DNA of 64,000 nt from Flavimaribacter sp039888615 (GTDB lineage Bacteria; Pseudomonadota; Alphaproteobacteria; Rhizobiales; Rhizobiaceae). The position numbers and the translations under genes are program-made. Each line of letters begins with the position of its first letter. Positions within the stretch are counted from its first letter, which is position 1. The stretch lies in NCBI GenBank assembly GCA_039888615.1, contig JBDQQS010000001.1; one strand, written 5' to 3'. Of the stretch, positions 1 through 7,636 are shown in pieces. The notes beneath the pieces were generated by a model. The model saw only the letters and a list, made by a program, of their open reading frames with translations. It had not been told where the DNA came from and made no database searches.

Positions 1-477
1 TACTTCCGGCAGTTCGCGACAGATGGTGGAAACGGTTTCATCCGGGAGGATAGCGTAGTTGGGCGTGACATCTCCCGACAGGCGGTTCTCCTTGGGCGAG
101 AAGAGCTGTCGGTACCGATCGAAATCGACCGGATCGCCATCCTGTTCGATGAATGCTTTGAGCCACTCGATATCACTTTGCTCGAGGGGACGCTTGTTCC
201 ACTTCTTCAGCGTCCTGTTCAACTTCCTCAGCCCGTTGGTGGCCTCTTTGTACAGCCGTTCGGCGTTGTGGATGCGAAACTGTGTGTTGAAGTAGTGAAG
301 CTCCTTGACAGGAGGCATCCAGAAATCGGGATGATGTTCCAGTTGATCGAAGAACCAGGTCGTGCCTCCTTTCTGTGCGCCCACGCAGAGAAAGTCCGGA
401 CCTGCCTGAACCGGGCGTCCGGACATGCCGCGTCCCGTCGATTTCTTCTGACGGATCCTTTCAAGGAATTGCACCAT
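1..477 (-). CDS. sulfotransferase domain protein (N-terminal part, cut by window edge)
   Basis: This is an open frame of 159 codons that runs off the left edge. The ATG at 477 follows a good Shine-Dalgarno run (AAGAAGGAA). Residues 28-39 read DFLCVGAQKGGT, the 5'-PSB (P-loop-like) motif that binds the phosphosulfate donor PAPS in sulfotransferases. It continues with WFFDQLEHHPDFW and PPVKELHYFN, the usual next blocks of the carbohydrate sulfotransferase type, and later SGDVTPNY near the edge. The family transfers sulfate from PAPS to a sugar or other hydroxyl acceptor; the acceptor here cannot be told. The C-terminal half, including the 3'-phosphate-binding residues, lies outside the window. 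It is divergent from the hydrolase gene at 681, with about 200 bases between them. Confidence 0.85.
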   Translation of the reverse strand, partial: MVQFLERIRQKKSTGRGMSGRPVQAGPDFLCVGAQKGGTTWFFDQLEHHPDFWMPPVKELHYFNTQFRIHNAERLYKEATNGLRKLNRTLKKWNKRPLEQSDIEWLKAFIEQDGDPVDFDRYRQLFSPKENRLSGDVTPNYAILPDETVSTICRELPEV

Positions 478-680
478 CCGATTCCTTCTTTTAGGCGCTC
501 GCGAAGCGCTTACCAACATCCGCGCACTTGTTCAATTTGGTTATTCCCTGCCGGGAGTCCAGCCATTTGTCGTGCTGGGTCAAAGCCTGTCCTGTGCTTT
601 GCGCATGGCAACGCGACCCGTTATGATGTTCAGGAAAACAACGATTGTGTTGAATCAGTAACCGGAATGGATTCGCCCAG

Positions 681-1340
681 ATGATGACACAGATAACCGC
701 GTCCGACGGGCATGCGCTTGAATGCTGGATGGCGCCCGCCGAAGGCCAGAGCAGGGGCGGGCTAGTGATCCTGCAGGAGATTTTCGGCGTTACGGACCAA
801 CTCAAATCCCTTGCCGAAACCTATGCGAAGCTTGGCTATGACGTCGCGATACCGGCGCTGTTCGATCGCAAGACAAAGGGGGCCGTGATCCCTTTTTCGG
901 ACGCTGCGCGCGGGCTGGAACTCATGCAGTCGACGAACCTTGCAGAGACCATGCAGGATATCGACGCGGCCGTTCGCGCGCTCTCCGTTGAGGGTGGCAA
1001 GGTTGGCGTCATGGGGTTTTGCTGGGGCGGCGGCCTGGCGCTGCGTGCAGCGCAGAAGCTTGATATCGTGGGCGCTGTGATCTTCTACGGCACCCGGTTG
1101 CAGCAATATCTGGATTCATCGCTCAAGGCGCCCGTGATCGGCCATTTCGGATCGACGGACGATCACACGCCGCCGGAGGTCATCGAACAGGTCAAGGCCT
1201 ATCTGCCCGAACTTGAGGTTCACATCTACGACGCCGGGCACGCCTTCGCTAACGATGCGCGGCCCGCCGCCTATACGCCCGAGGCGGCGGCGTTGGCGCA
1301 CGAACGCAGCAAGGCCTTCCTTGCCGCTCATATCGGTTGA
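681..1340 (+). CDS. dienelactone hydrolase family protein
   Basis: A 219-residue alpha/beta hydrolase of the usual length for the dienelactone hydrolase family. The family triad is visible: nucleophile Cys114 in GFCWGG, Asp161 (or Asp160) in STDDH, and His187 in DAGHAF. Glu33 in QEIFGV is the conserved residue that holds the cysteine in this family. Members hydrolyse lactones or esters in the cytoplasm; the classical substrate is dienelactone from chlorocatechol breakdown, but many family members have other or unknown substrates. There are no other catechol-pathway genes here, so the substrate is open. The start is ATG at 681 or the next codon at 684; neither has a strong Shine-Dalgarno sequence. 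The permease gene follows 29 bases later and may be co-transcribed. Confidence 0.85.
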   Translation: MMTQITASDGHALECWMAPAEGQSRGGLVILQEIFGVTDQLKSLAETYAKLGYDVAIPALFDRKTKGAVIPFSDAARGLELMQSTNLAETMQDIDAAVRALSVEGGKVGVMGFCWGGGLALRAAQKLDIVGAVIFYGTRLQQYLDSSLKAPVIGHFGSTDDHTPPEVIEQVKAYLPELEVHIYDAGHAFANDARPAAYTPEAAALAHERSKAFLAAHIG

Positions 1341-1369
1341 GCGGAAAACCATAGCCAGCGAACAATTCC

Positions 1370-2134
1370 ATGTCCGACATCAGCTTCTTCTCGCTCGCGA
1401 TTATTGCGTGCGCCCTGTTTCTTGGAGGTCTCGTCAAGGGCGCGACCGGCGCCGGAACGCCGATTGTCGCCGTTCCGGTGATTGCGGCGTTCATGGATAT
1501 CCGGCTTGCGGTCGTAATCATGGTGATACCGAACCTTGTGACAAATGTCTGGCAACAATGGCAATACCGAGCCTGGCGTTTACCGGATCGTTTCGCATTG
1601 AGATTCGCTGTCGCCGGAGGCCTTGGCGCGTTCTCCGGCTCGGTGCTGCTCACGACGCTTGACGGCGACATCCTGTCCATCCTGCTTGTCGCGGCGGTGT
1701 TCGCCTATATCGGCATTCGCATTGGACGGCCTGATTTCCGGCTCTCTTTTGCCCGGGCGTCGCAGATTGCGTTTCCCATGGGGTTTGTCGGTGGGATGCT
1801 GCAGGGGATGGCGGGAATATCGGCGCCGGCGGCTGTCAGCTTTCTCAACGCCATGCGTCTCGAACGCGCCCAGTTTATCTCGACTGTTTCGGCATTCTTC
1901 GTCGCAATGTCAGTCGTGCAAGTCATCGCGCTTAGCTATTTCGGACTGATGACGCCGACAACAATCGGGATGAGCCTCGCCGCGCTTCCGCCGTTGTTCG
2001 TGTCCATGCCGCTTGGCGCCTGGGCGGCCCGCAAGATGTCCGCCAAGGCGTTCGATCGCGCCTTGCTGATCTTGCTGGCTGTCCTCTCGATACGCCTGCT
2101 CTACACAAGCGTCGAAGGCTTCCTGCACTCCTGA
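1370..2134 (+). CDS. TauE/SafE family membrane permease (sulfite exporter-like)
   Basis: A 254-residue, very hydrophobic protein with about eight predicted membrane segments. The N-terminus (LGGLVKGATGAGTPIVAVP) carries the Gly-rich motif typical of TauE/SafE (formerly DUF81) permeases, and a second related glycine-rich stretch (GGMLQGMAGISAPA) sits in the middle, matching the internal duplication of this family. Family members export sulfite, sulfoacetate or related organic anions across the inner membrane; the real substrate cannot be read from the sequence. It lies 29 bases after the dienelactone hydrolase-like gene. It ends tail-to-tail with the nitroreductase gene, the two stop codons abutting in a TGATCA palindrome. 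Confidence 0.85.
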   Translation: MSDISFFSLAIIACALFLGGLVKGATGAGTPIVAVPVIAAFMDIRLAVVIMVIPNLVTNVWQQWQYRAWRLPDRFALRFAVAGGLGAFSGSVLLTTLDGDILSILLVAAVFAYIGIRIGRPDFRLSFARASQIAFPMGFVGGMLQGMAGISAPAAVSFLNAMRLERAQFISTVSAFFVAMSVVQVIALSYFGLMTPTTIGMSLAALPPLFVSMPLGAWAARKMSAKAFDRALLILLAVLSIRLLYTSVEGFLHS

Positions 2135-2842
2135 TCAGTCGATCACGGTCAGGATTTCCGAAAGCGGCTTCTTGATCTTTGCAACCTGCGGCACCTTGGC
2201 GTCCGCCGCCGGATGCCCGGCCGCGATGATCATTACCGGCTTTTCCGAATCCGGGCGCCCGAGCAGCCCGTTGAGAAATTTCATGGGATTGGGCGTGTGG
2301 GTCAGCGCCACCAGGCCGGCATGGTGCAACGCTGCGATCAGAAAACCGGTAGCGATCCCGACGCTTTCCGGCACGTAATAGTTCTTGAAACGGGTCCCGT
2401 CGTCGAAATGGCCCCAGCGCTGGGCAAACACCACGATGAGCCACGGCGCGATTTCGAGATGCGGCTTGGTGTCATTCGTGCCGATCGGCTCCAGGGCCTT
2501 CAGCCATTCGTCGCCGGCGCCGCCCTCGTAAAAACGGCGCTCTTCTTCTTCAGCCGCCAGCCGGATCTTCCTTTTGTGTTCAGGATCGGCGATGGCGACG
2601 AAATGCCATGGCTGGTGGTTCGCGCCGCTTGGCGCGGTGCCGGCTGCAAGGATGCAATCCTCAATGACCTTTCTTTCAACCGGCCGGTCGGAATATTCGC
2701 GAACAGTGTGGCGCTTGCGCATACGGTCGTAGAACGCGGCTGCCTCGCTCAGCATCCGCTCGTCGCTGAAATCCATCCGATCAGGCAAATCGACCGGTTC
2801 GTAATTCATATGTTCGCGTGAAAACATCTCTGTGCCTGTCAT
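2135..2842 (-). CDS. nitroreductase family protein
   Basis: A 235-residue flavoprotein of the nitroreductase superfamily. The N-terminal KRHTVREYSDRPV block is the phosphate-contacting FMN motif, followed by APSGANHQPWHF, the second conserved FMN-binding segment. IIAAGHPAADAKVP near the C-terminus is the other family hallmark. Such enzymes use FMN and NAD(P)H to reduce nitro groups, quinones or other electron-poor substrates in the cytoplasm. Some relatives (BluB, iodotyrosine deiodinase) do other chemistry; the motif order here resembles the deiodinase-like branch, but I would not go further. The start at 2842 has no clear Shine-Dalgarno sequence; Met6 or Met12 are alternatives. It is divergent from the Rieske oxygenase gene, sharing a 164-base promoter region. 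Confidence 0.85.
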   Translation of the reverse strand: MTGTEMFSREHMNYEPVDLPDRMDFSDERMLSEAAAFYDRMRKRHTVREYSDRPVERKVIEDCILAAGTAPSGANHQPWHFVAIADPEHKRKIRLAAEEEERRFYEGGAGDEWLKALEPIGTNDTKPHLEIAPWLIVVFAQRWGHFDDGTRFKNYYVPESVGIATGFLIAALHHAGLVALTHTPNPMKFLNGLLGRPDSEKPVMIIAAGHPAADAKVPQVAKIKKPLSEILTVID

Positions 2843-3006
2843 TGTTTATGCAGCTTCGGACGATAGCTGTCCTGGAATCTCTATGCGGCGCCAAGCGCGA
2901 TTTCCAACTCTACACAAAGCGTTACAAAATTCTCCTTTACAACGAAAAACGGCGATCACAAGATCATTGGCGTACAAATGACTATACCCGATGAAAGGCC
3001 CAGGCA

Positions 3007-4152
3007 ATGTCGTCTGCAAAGAGCGAATCCGCACGTCTGCTGAGGCAGATCTCGCAGATTGCCGCATCGCCTATGGAACGGGCGCGCGCCATGCCGCCGG
3101 CGATCTACACCAATCAGGAAATCCATGATCTGGAACAGATGCGGATTTTCCGCAAATCCTGGATCTGCCTGGGGCGCGCTGACGCGCTTTCCGAACCCAG
3201 CGACTATCTGACATTCACCATTTCCGAGCAACCTGTCGTCGCCATTCGCCAGCGTGACGGTGCAGTCAGGGCCTTCGCCAATGTCTGCCTTCACCGGATG
3301 ATGGTTCTTCTTGAAGACAAGGGCAATTGCCGGCGGATCGTCTGTCCCTATCACGCCTGGACCTACGACATTGACGGTAGGTTGATAGGCGCGCCGCAGA
3401 TGAACAGGACGGAAGATTTCAATGCGCGCGACAACGCTCTACCTGAGCTCAGATGTGAAATCTGGAAGGGCTGGCTGTATGTAAGCCTTGACCCGAAAGT
3501 TGAACCGGTTGGCGATTTGCTCCGCGAACTCGAACCAGTCGTCAACCGATACCGCATGGAAAATTATGTCCAGGTGGCGACCCAGGACCACGTCTGGGAC
3601 ACGAACTGGAAGCTCCTGACCGAAAACTTCATGGAAAGCTATCATCTGCCGATCGCGCACCGCGCGACGGTGGGGGCGTGGTTTCCGGTTGACGACACGG
3701 GATTTCCCGATCAACGCCACAGCCACTTCACATACGAAACATTCAAGAAAAACAAGGACGCGACCTACGGCCTCGCCCATGCGAACAACGATGTCCTCGA
3801 AGGGGAGTGGCGGCGGACCTCCGTCATGCCGACGATCTTCCCGACGCACATGTTCGTGCTGGCGCCGGACCACCTTTGGTATCTGACGCTGACGCCGAAG
3901 GGAACGGGACAGGTTCATGTGCGGTTTGGCGCAGCCCTGGCGCCGGAAGTTCTCGCCGGTCTCGACGATCCCGATGCGTATCTTCGCGACACGATCGGTT
4001 TTTTCGACAAGGTCAATGACGAGGATCGTTATGTCGTGGAAGGCATATACAAGGGCGCCAGGGCGCCCCTGTCCACGGGTGGACCGCTTTCCTGGATGGA
4101 GCGTGAAATCCATGATTTCATCTGCTACCTTTCAGGCGCTCTTGAAGACTGA
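3007..4152 (+). CDS. Rieske non-heme iron oxygenase, alpha (catalytic) subunit
   Basis: A 381-residue ring-hydroxylating-type oxygenase. The Rieske [2Fe-2S] ligands are Cys94 and His96 (CLH) and Cys113 and His116 (CPYHAW). The catalytic mononuclear iron site follows in ENFMESYHLPIAH, with His213 and His218 as ligands and Asn207 in the usual place. The family inserts oxygen into aromatic or quaternary-amine substrates and needs a reductase, often a separate gene. The length and the isolated alpha subunit without a beta subunit fit the group that includes choline, betaine and carnitine-type monooxygenases, but the substrate is not readable. No ferredoxin reductase gene is nearby. It is divergent from the nitroreductase; whether the two are functionally linked is speculative. 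Confidence 0.88.
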   Translation: MSSAKSESARLLRQISQIAASPMERARAMPPAIYTNQEIHDLEQMRIFRKSWICLGRADALSEPSDYLTFTISEQPVVAIRQRDGAVRAFANVCLHRMMVLLEDKGNCRRIVCPYHAWTYDIDGRLIGAPQMNRTEDFNARDNALPELRCEIWKGWLYVSLDPKVEPVGDLLRELEPVVNRYRMENYVQVATQDHVWDTNWKLLTENFMESYHLPIAHRATVGAWFPVDDTGFPDQRHSHFTYETFKKNKDATYGLAHANNDVLEGEWRRTSVMPTIFPTHMFVLAPDHLWYLTLTPKGTGQVHVRFGAALAPEVLAGLDDPDAYLRDTIGFFDKVNDEDRYVVEGIYKGARAPLSTGGPLSWMEREIHDFICYLSGALED

Positions 4153-4329
4153 TCTTCGCAAATGAAGCATTTGTCGAAAATTTGCATTAAGTTTCCGGTA
4201 TCCAATTCATGATTAGATACTGCGGCATATTCTTCCTGTTCGCCGTTATAGGCAATGCGGCGCCACTGGGCGCTTGAAACTGTCAGCCGTGCGAATTAAG
4301 ACGCTAGGCGGACTATTTGGAGAAGTGGC

Positions 4330-5004
4330 ATGACCATCGATTACGAAGCAGCGCGCGAAAAGATGGTGGACAATCAGATACGCACGACCGATGTCACCTC
4401 GCACCCCGTTCTTCGGGCCTTTCTGGAGGTTGCGCGGGAAGATTTCGTGCCTGAGAAATTCAAACCTCTCGCCTATATCGACGACGATATTCCGGTGTCG
4501 ACCGGTCAGGACGGGCGCCCGTCGCGCTACCTCATGGAGCCTTCGCCGCTCGCGAAACTGCTGCAATTGGCGGATATTACGCCGGACGACGTGGTGCTTG
4601 AGATCGGTTGCGGCACGGGATACGTCTCTGCGCTATTGTCGCTGCTGGCGGGTTCCGTCGTTGCGCTGGAAAGCGATGAGGACCTGGCGGCCGAAACCAC
4701 CGAAACCCTTTCTCGGCTCGGTTATGACAGCGTCGTCGTGGTTACCGGAGATCTAAGGAAGGGCTACGAGCCCGAGGCGCCCTACGACGTGATTTTCATT
4801 GGCGGCGCCGTTGAAGATCTGCCAACGGCGCTCTTCGATCAGTTGCGCGACGGCGGCAGACTCGTCGTCGTCGAAGGGCACGGTAATGCAAGCCGCGCCA
4901 AGCTCTACGTGAAGGATGACGGTCACACGTCTTCGCGTCGCGGCTTCAATACTTCCGTCAAACTGTTGAACGGTTTCGAAAGAGCGGAAGAATTCGTCTT
5001 TTGA
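4330..5004 (+). CDS. protein-L-isoaspartate O-methyltransferase family protein (first of two)
   Basis: A 224-residue class I methyltransferase. Its N-terminus (EKMVDNQIRTTDVTSHPVLRAF) is the family's substrate-side region, and LEIGCGTGY at about residue 93 is the SAM-binding motif I. Protein-L-isoaspartate methyltransferases methylate damaged isoaspartyl residues so that they can be repaired. It sits directly before tolC, an arrangement I know from rhizobia. A second, more canonical copy lies next to surE at 27881, so this one may have drifted to another substrate. The ATG at 4330 follows GGAGAAGTGGC, a good Shine-Dalgarno sequence. About 177 bases separate it from the Rieske gene, so it probably has its own promoter. 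Confidence 0.85.
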   Translation: MTIDYEAAREKMVDNQIRTTDVTSHPVLRAFLEVAREDFVPEKFKPLAYIDDDIPVSTGQDGRPSRYLMEPSPLAKLLQLADITPDDVVLEIGCGTGYVSALLSLLAGSVVALESDEDLAAETTETLSRLGYDSVVVVTGDLRKGYEPEAPYDVIFIGGAVEDLPTALFDQLRDGGRLVVVEGHGNASRAKLYVKDDGHTSSRRGFNTSVKLLNGFERAEEFVF

Positions 5005-5164
5005 GACGCAAGGTGTGATCATTGGGTTACAGGGTCCCGGCATCTTCACTCCCTGGCATGGCTGAACCGTTGCAACAAAAGCATTACGGCTACATATAAC
5101 GGGACAGGGTAGTGGATAGACGACGGCATGTTCGCCGTTCGCTCGTCAATTGGGGATTTATATA

Positions 5165-6517
5165 GTGTCAAGTATCCGCAGACTACTAATTCTATCCGTC
5201 GCTGCAGCAAGTCTCGCCGCAGCACAGGGAGCAGCTTACGCCGAAACGATATTCGGCGCGATGGCGAAGGCCTACGAGAACAACCCCGACCTCAACGCAG
5301 CTCGCGCTGGCCTGAGAGCCACCGACGAAGGCGTGGCTATAGCCAAATCCGGCTATCGTCCAACAATCATCGCCGGCGTCGAGGCCTCGCGCACGACAAC
5401 CTGGCATGCCCCTTCCGAAACATCTACGATTACCGACGCCGCATCTGCAGGCGTGACGCTTACCCAGACATTGTTCGACGGTTTCCAGACAAAAAACAAT
5501 GTCAACGCGGCGAAGTCGAACGTGCTTGGCGGGCGGCAGGATCTCATCAACAATGAAATGACGATCCTGCTTTCGGCCGTCCAGATATACGCCAATCTGC
5601 TGCGCGACCGCGCTATCGTGACCGCGCGTCAGCAAAATCTCGAGTTCCTCGACGAACAGCGGAACGCGGCGCAGGCGCGGCTTGATGTCGGAGAAGGCAC
5701 TCGGACCGATGTGGCCTTGGCCCAGGCGCAGCTCGAACAGGCGCGCGCGCAACTGCTGGCCGCCCAGGCCGCCGAAAATTCAAGCGAGGCCGTTTATGTC
5801 CAGATCATAGGCGACGAGCCCAAGAACCTGCAAATGCCGTCGCCGTATCAAAAAGGTCTGCCATCGTCGACAACCGCGGCGGTTGAAATCGGCCTGCGTG
5901 AACATCCCGCCATTCTCAGCGCGCAATATACGGTGGACGCAGCGTCATTCAACGTGAAGTCGCTTGAGGGCACCTTCCTGCCGAATGTTAGTGTCCAGGG
6001 CACTGTCCAGCACAGCCAGTACGGCTACACCACCGGTATCATTCAGGGCAATGTGTCTGTACCCATCTATCAGGGCGGACTGGCTTCCGCCCAGGTCAGA
6101 CAGGCCAAGGAAACGCTGGGCCAGGCGCAAATACTTGTCGACTCCGCGCGGCGACAGGTCCAGCAGGACGTGGTCTCGATGTACACCAATTTCCAGGCCT
6201 CGAAGGCGTCGATTTCCGCAAACGAGGCGCAGGTCAGCGCTGCAAAGCTGGCGCTTAACGGCGTTGTCGAGGAGCAGAAGGTCGGTCAGAGCACCCAGCT
6301 TGACGTTCTCGAGACACAGACAAACGTTCTGACAGCCCAGGAGGATCTGGCGCAGTCGCACAGGGATGCGATCGTTTCCAGCTACAGCCTGCTGAGCGCG
6401 ATGGGTCGATTGACAGTCAACTATCTCAATCTCGGCGTCGACAAGTACAAGCCGGAAATTCACTACGAAGCGGTGAAGGACAAATGGTTCGGTCTGCGCA
6501 CAGTCGACGGACAGTAA
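5165..6517 (+). CDS. tolC: TolC family outer membrane efflux protein
   Basis: About 450 residues, the normal size for TolC. The best start is GTG at 5165, which has GGGGA eight bases upstream and gives a clean signal peptide (basic SSIRR, hydrophobic core, cleavage after AYA near residue 26). A TTG 15 bases earlier is also in frame but would remove that spacing. After the signal come the two repeated halves of the outer membrane efflux protein fold: long Ala/Gln/Asn-rich alpha-hairpins (for instance NAARAGLRATDEG and VALAQAQLEQARAQLLAAQAA), and the second half around residues 230-440. TolC forms a trimeric channel through the outer membrane and periplasm, used by type I secretion and RND pumps; in rhizobia it is needed for protein and polysaccharide-related export. 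No partner pump lies beside it. Confidence 0.93.
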   Translation: MSSIRRLLILSVAAASLAAAQGAAYAETIFGAMAKAYENNPDLNAARAGLRATDEGVAIAKSGYRPTIIAGVEASRTTTWHAPSETSTITDAASAGVTLTQTLFDGFQTKNNVNAAKSNVLGGRQDLINNEMTILLSAVQIYANLLRDRAIVTARQQNLEFLDEQRNAAQARLDVGEGTRTDVALAQAQLEQARAQLLAAQAAENSSEAVYVQIIGDEPKNLQMPSPYQKGLPSSTTAAVEIGLREHPAILSAQYTVDAASFNVKSLEGTFLPNVSVQGTVQHSQYGYTTGIIQGNVSVPIYQGGLASAQVRQAKETLGQAQILVDSARRQVQQDVVSMYTNFQASKASISANEAQVSAAKLALNGVVEEQKVGQSTQLDVLETQTNVLTAQEDLAQSHRDAIVSSYSLLSAMGRLTVNYLNLGVDKYKPEIHYEAVKDKWFGLRTVDGQ

Positions 6518-6718
6518 TCGCTCCCTGCGTGCAAGCAAAGGCTGCAATCGCCGCGGCCTTTGCCGGCGATGTTACCGCCTGAAATTAATCTGTGAAACTT
6601 AATCAGCGCCACGGCCGCGGGAATTCTCATCTGCAGCCGAGTGGCATACACTATCCCTGTGATTCGGTTGCGCCTGTTGGCGACCACTGGATGTTGTGCG
6701 GCAAATACGGGGAACGGC

Positions 6719-7495
6719 ATGTCACAGTCAAATGCGGCGCGTGAGCCGAGCATGGAAGAAATTTTAGCTTCCATACGCAGGATTATAGAAACAACCGACG
6801 GCGCGGATGATGGTCTGCACCAACTTGCAACGTCCGATAGTGATATGACGGACGAGGAAGAGGAAAGCCCGACGTTGGCTCGGGTCAGGGACGAAGTCGC
6901 CAATACTCAGGCGACGCGAACGACCGCGATGAAGGCTCCTTCGACGCCGCCTCGCGATGCTTCCGATAACCGCTTCGACAGAAACCCGCCACGGTCTGAC
7001 TCGCCGCCACCGCAGGACGAGAAGGCCCGCTACAAACCGGCGGGTCAGGGCGCAACTTCAGCGACCAGACCGCAAGTCAGTCTCGCCGAAGTCGCCGCGC
7101 GCGCCGGAACTTTTCAGCCATCCGCTTCGGCCAAGCCGGATCCGCAAAGCTTCGCAGCGCCCAAAGCGCCCGAGAAGCTGGACGCTCCGGTAACGCGCAC
7201 CATGCCTGAAAAGCCCGCGCCGGATCGTTTTGCCGCGTCAAAGCCGGCGGACAAGCTTACAGTCGGCGACGCCCTGCGCTCGAATGCGTTGGTGTCGTCC
7301 GAAACCGGTGATCGCGTGGCCGCTTCCTTCGAACATCTTAACCAGGCGGTCGTTACCGGTCCGACGAAATCCTTCGACGAGATCGCCCAGGAAATGTTGC
7401 AGCCAATGTTGCGTGAATGGCTGGACAACAATCTTCCGGTTCTCGTGGAGCGCCTTGTAAGGGAAGAGATAGAGCGGATCGCCAAGGGACGCTGA
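6719..7495 (+). CDS. popZ: PopZ/DUF2497 family polar organizing protein
   Basis: A 258-residue protein with the layout of PopZ. A short N-terminal helix (PSMEEILASIRRIIE, residues 10-24) is followed by a long Pro/Ala/acidic low-complexity linker, and a C-terminal helical block from about residue 218 contains LREWLDNNLPVLVERLVREEIERI. In Caulobacter and rhizobia PopZ self-assembles into a gel-like matrix at the cell pole through the C-terminal helices and recruits clients such as ParB and cell-cycle regulators through the N-terminal helix. The start is the ATG at 6719 (GGGGAAC just upstream); an in-frame upstream start would add 26 residues with no family resemblance. It lies between tolC and valS, its usual place in this order. 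Confidence 0.9.
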   Translation: MSQSNAAREPSMEEILASIRRIIETTDGADDGLHQLATSDSDMTDEEEESPTLARVRDEVANTQATRTTAMKAPSTPPRDASDNRFDRNPPRSDSPPPQDEKARYKPAGQGATSATRPQVSLAEVAARAGTFQPSASAKPDPQSFAAPKAPEKLDAPVTRTMPEKPAPDRFAASKPADKLTVGDALRSNALVSSETGDRVAASFEHLNQAVVTGPTKSFDEIAQEMLQPMLREWLDNNLPVLVERLVREEIERIAKGR

Positions 7496-7636
7496 TCGAT
7501 TCTTTTCACGTAGATGGGCGCGCGCTGCTGCGCGTCGCTTCCATTGATCCGCCACAGCTACAGCCATACGGGTTGAAAGCCGCGACCAGTGGCGGTACAT
7601 CCCTTGCGAAAACTCCCTCATCTGATTGCTGATCGA

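Noticed and set aside
178..684. Plus-strand frame of about 168 codons at the left end
   Set aside because: It is antisense to the sulfotransferase gene, whose minus-strand frame shows clear family motifs; the plus-strand product resembles nothing.
4153..4200. Hairpin TTCGCAAATG/CATTTGTCGAA after the Rieske gene as terminator
   Set aside because: The stem has a bulge, is AT-rich, and no T-run follows; too weak to list.
6550..6590. Stem ATCGCCG/CGGCGAT after tolC as terminator
   Set aside because: Seven-bp stem with a 10-base loop but no T-run; not convincing.
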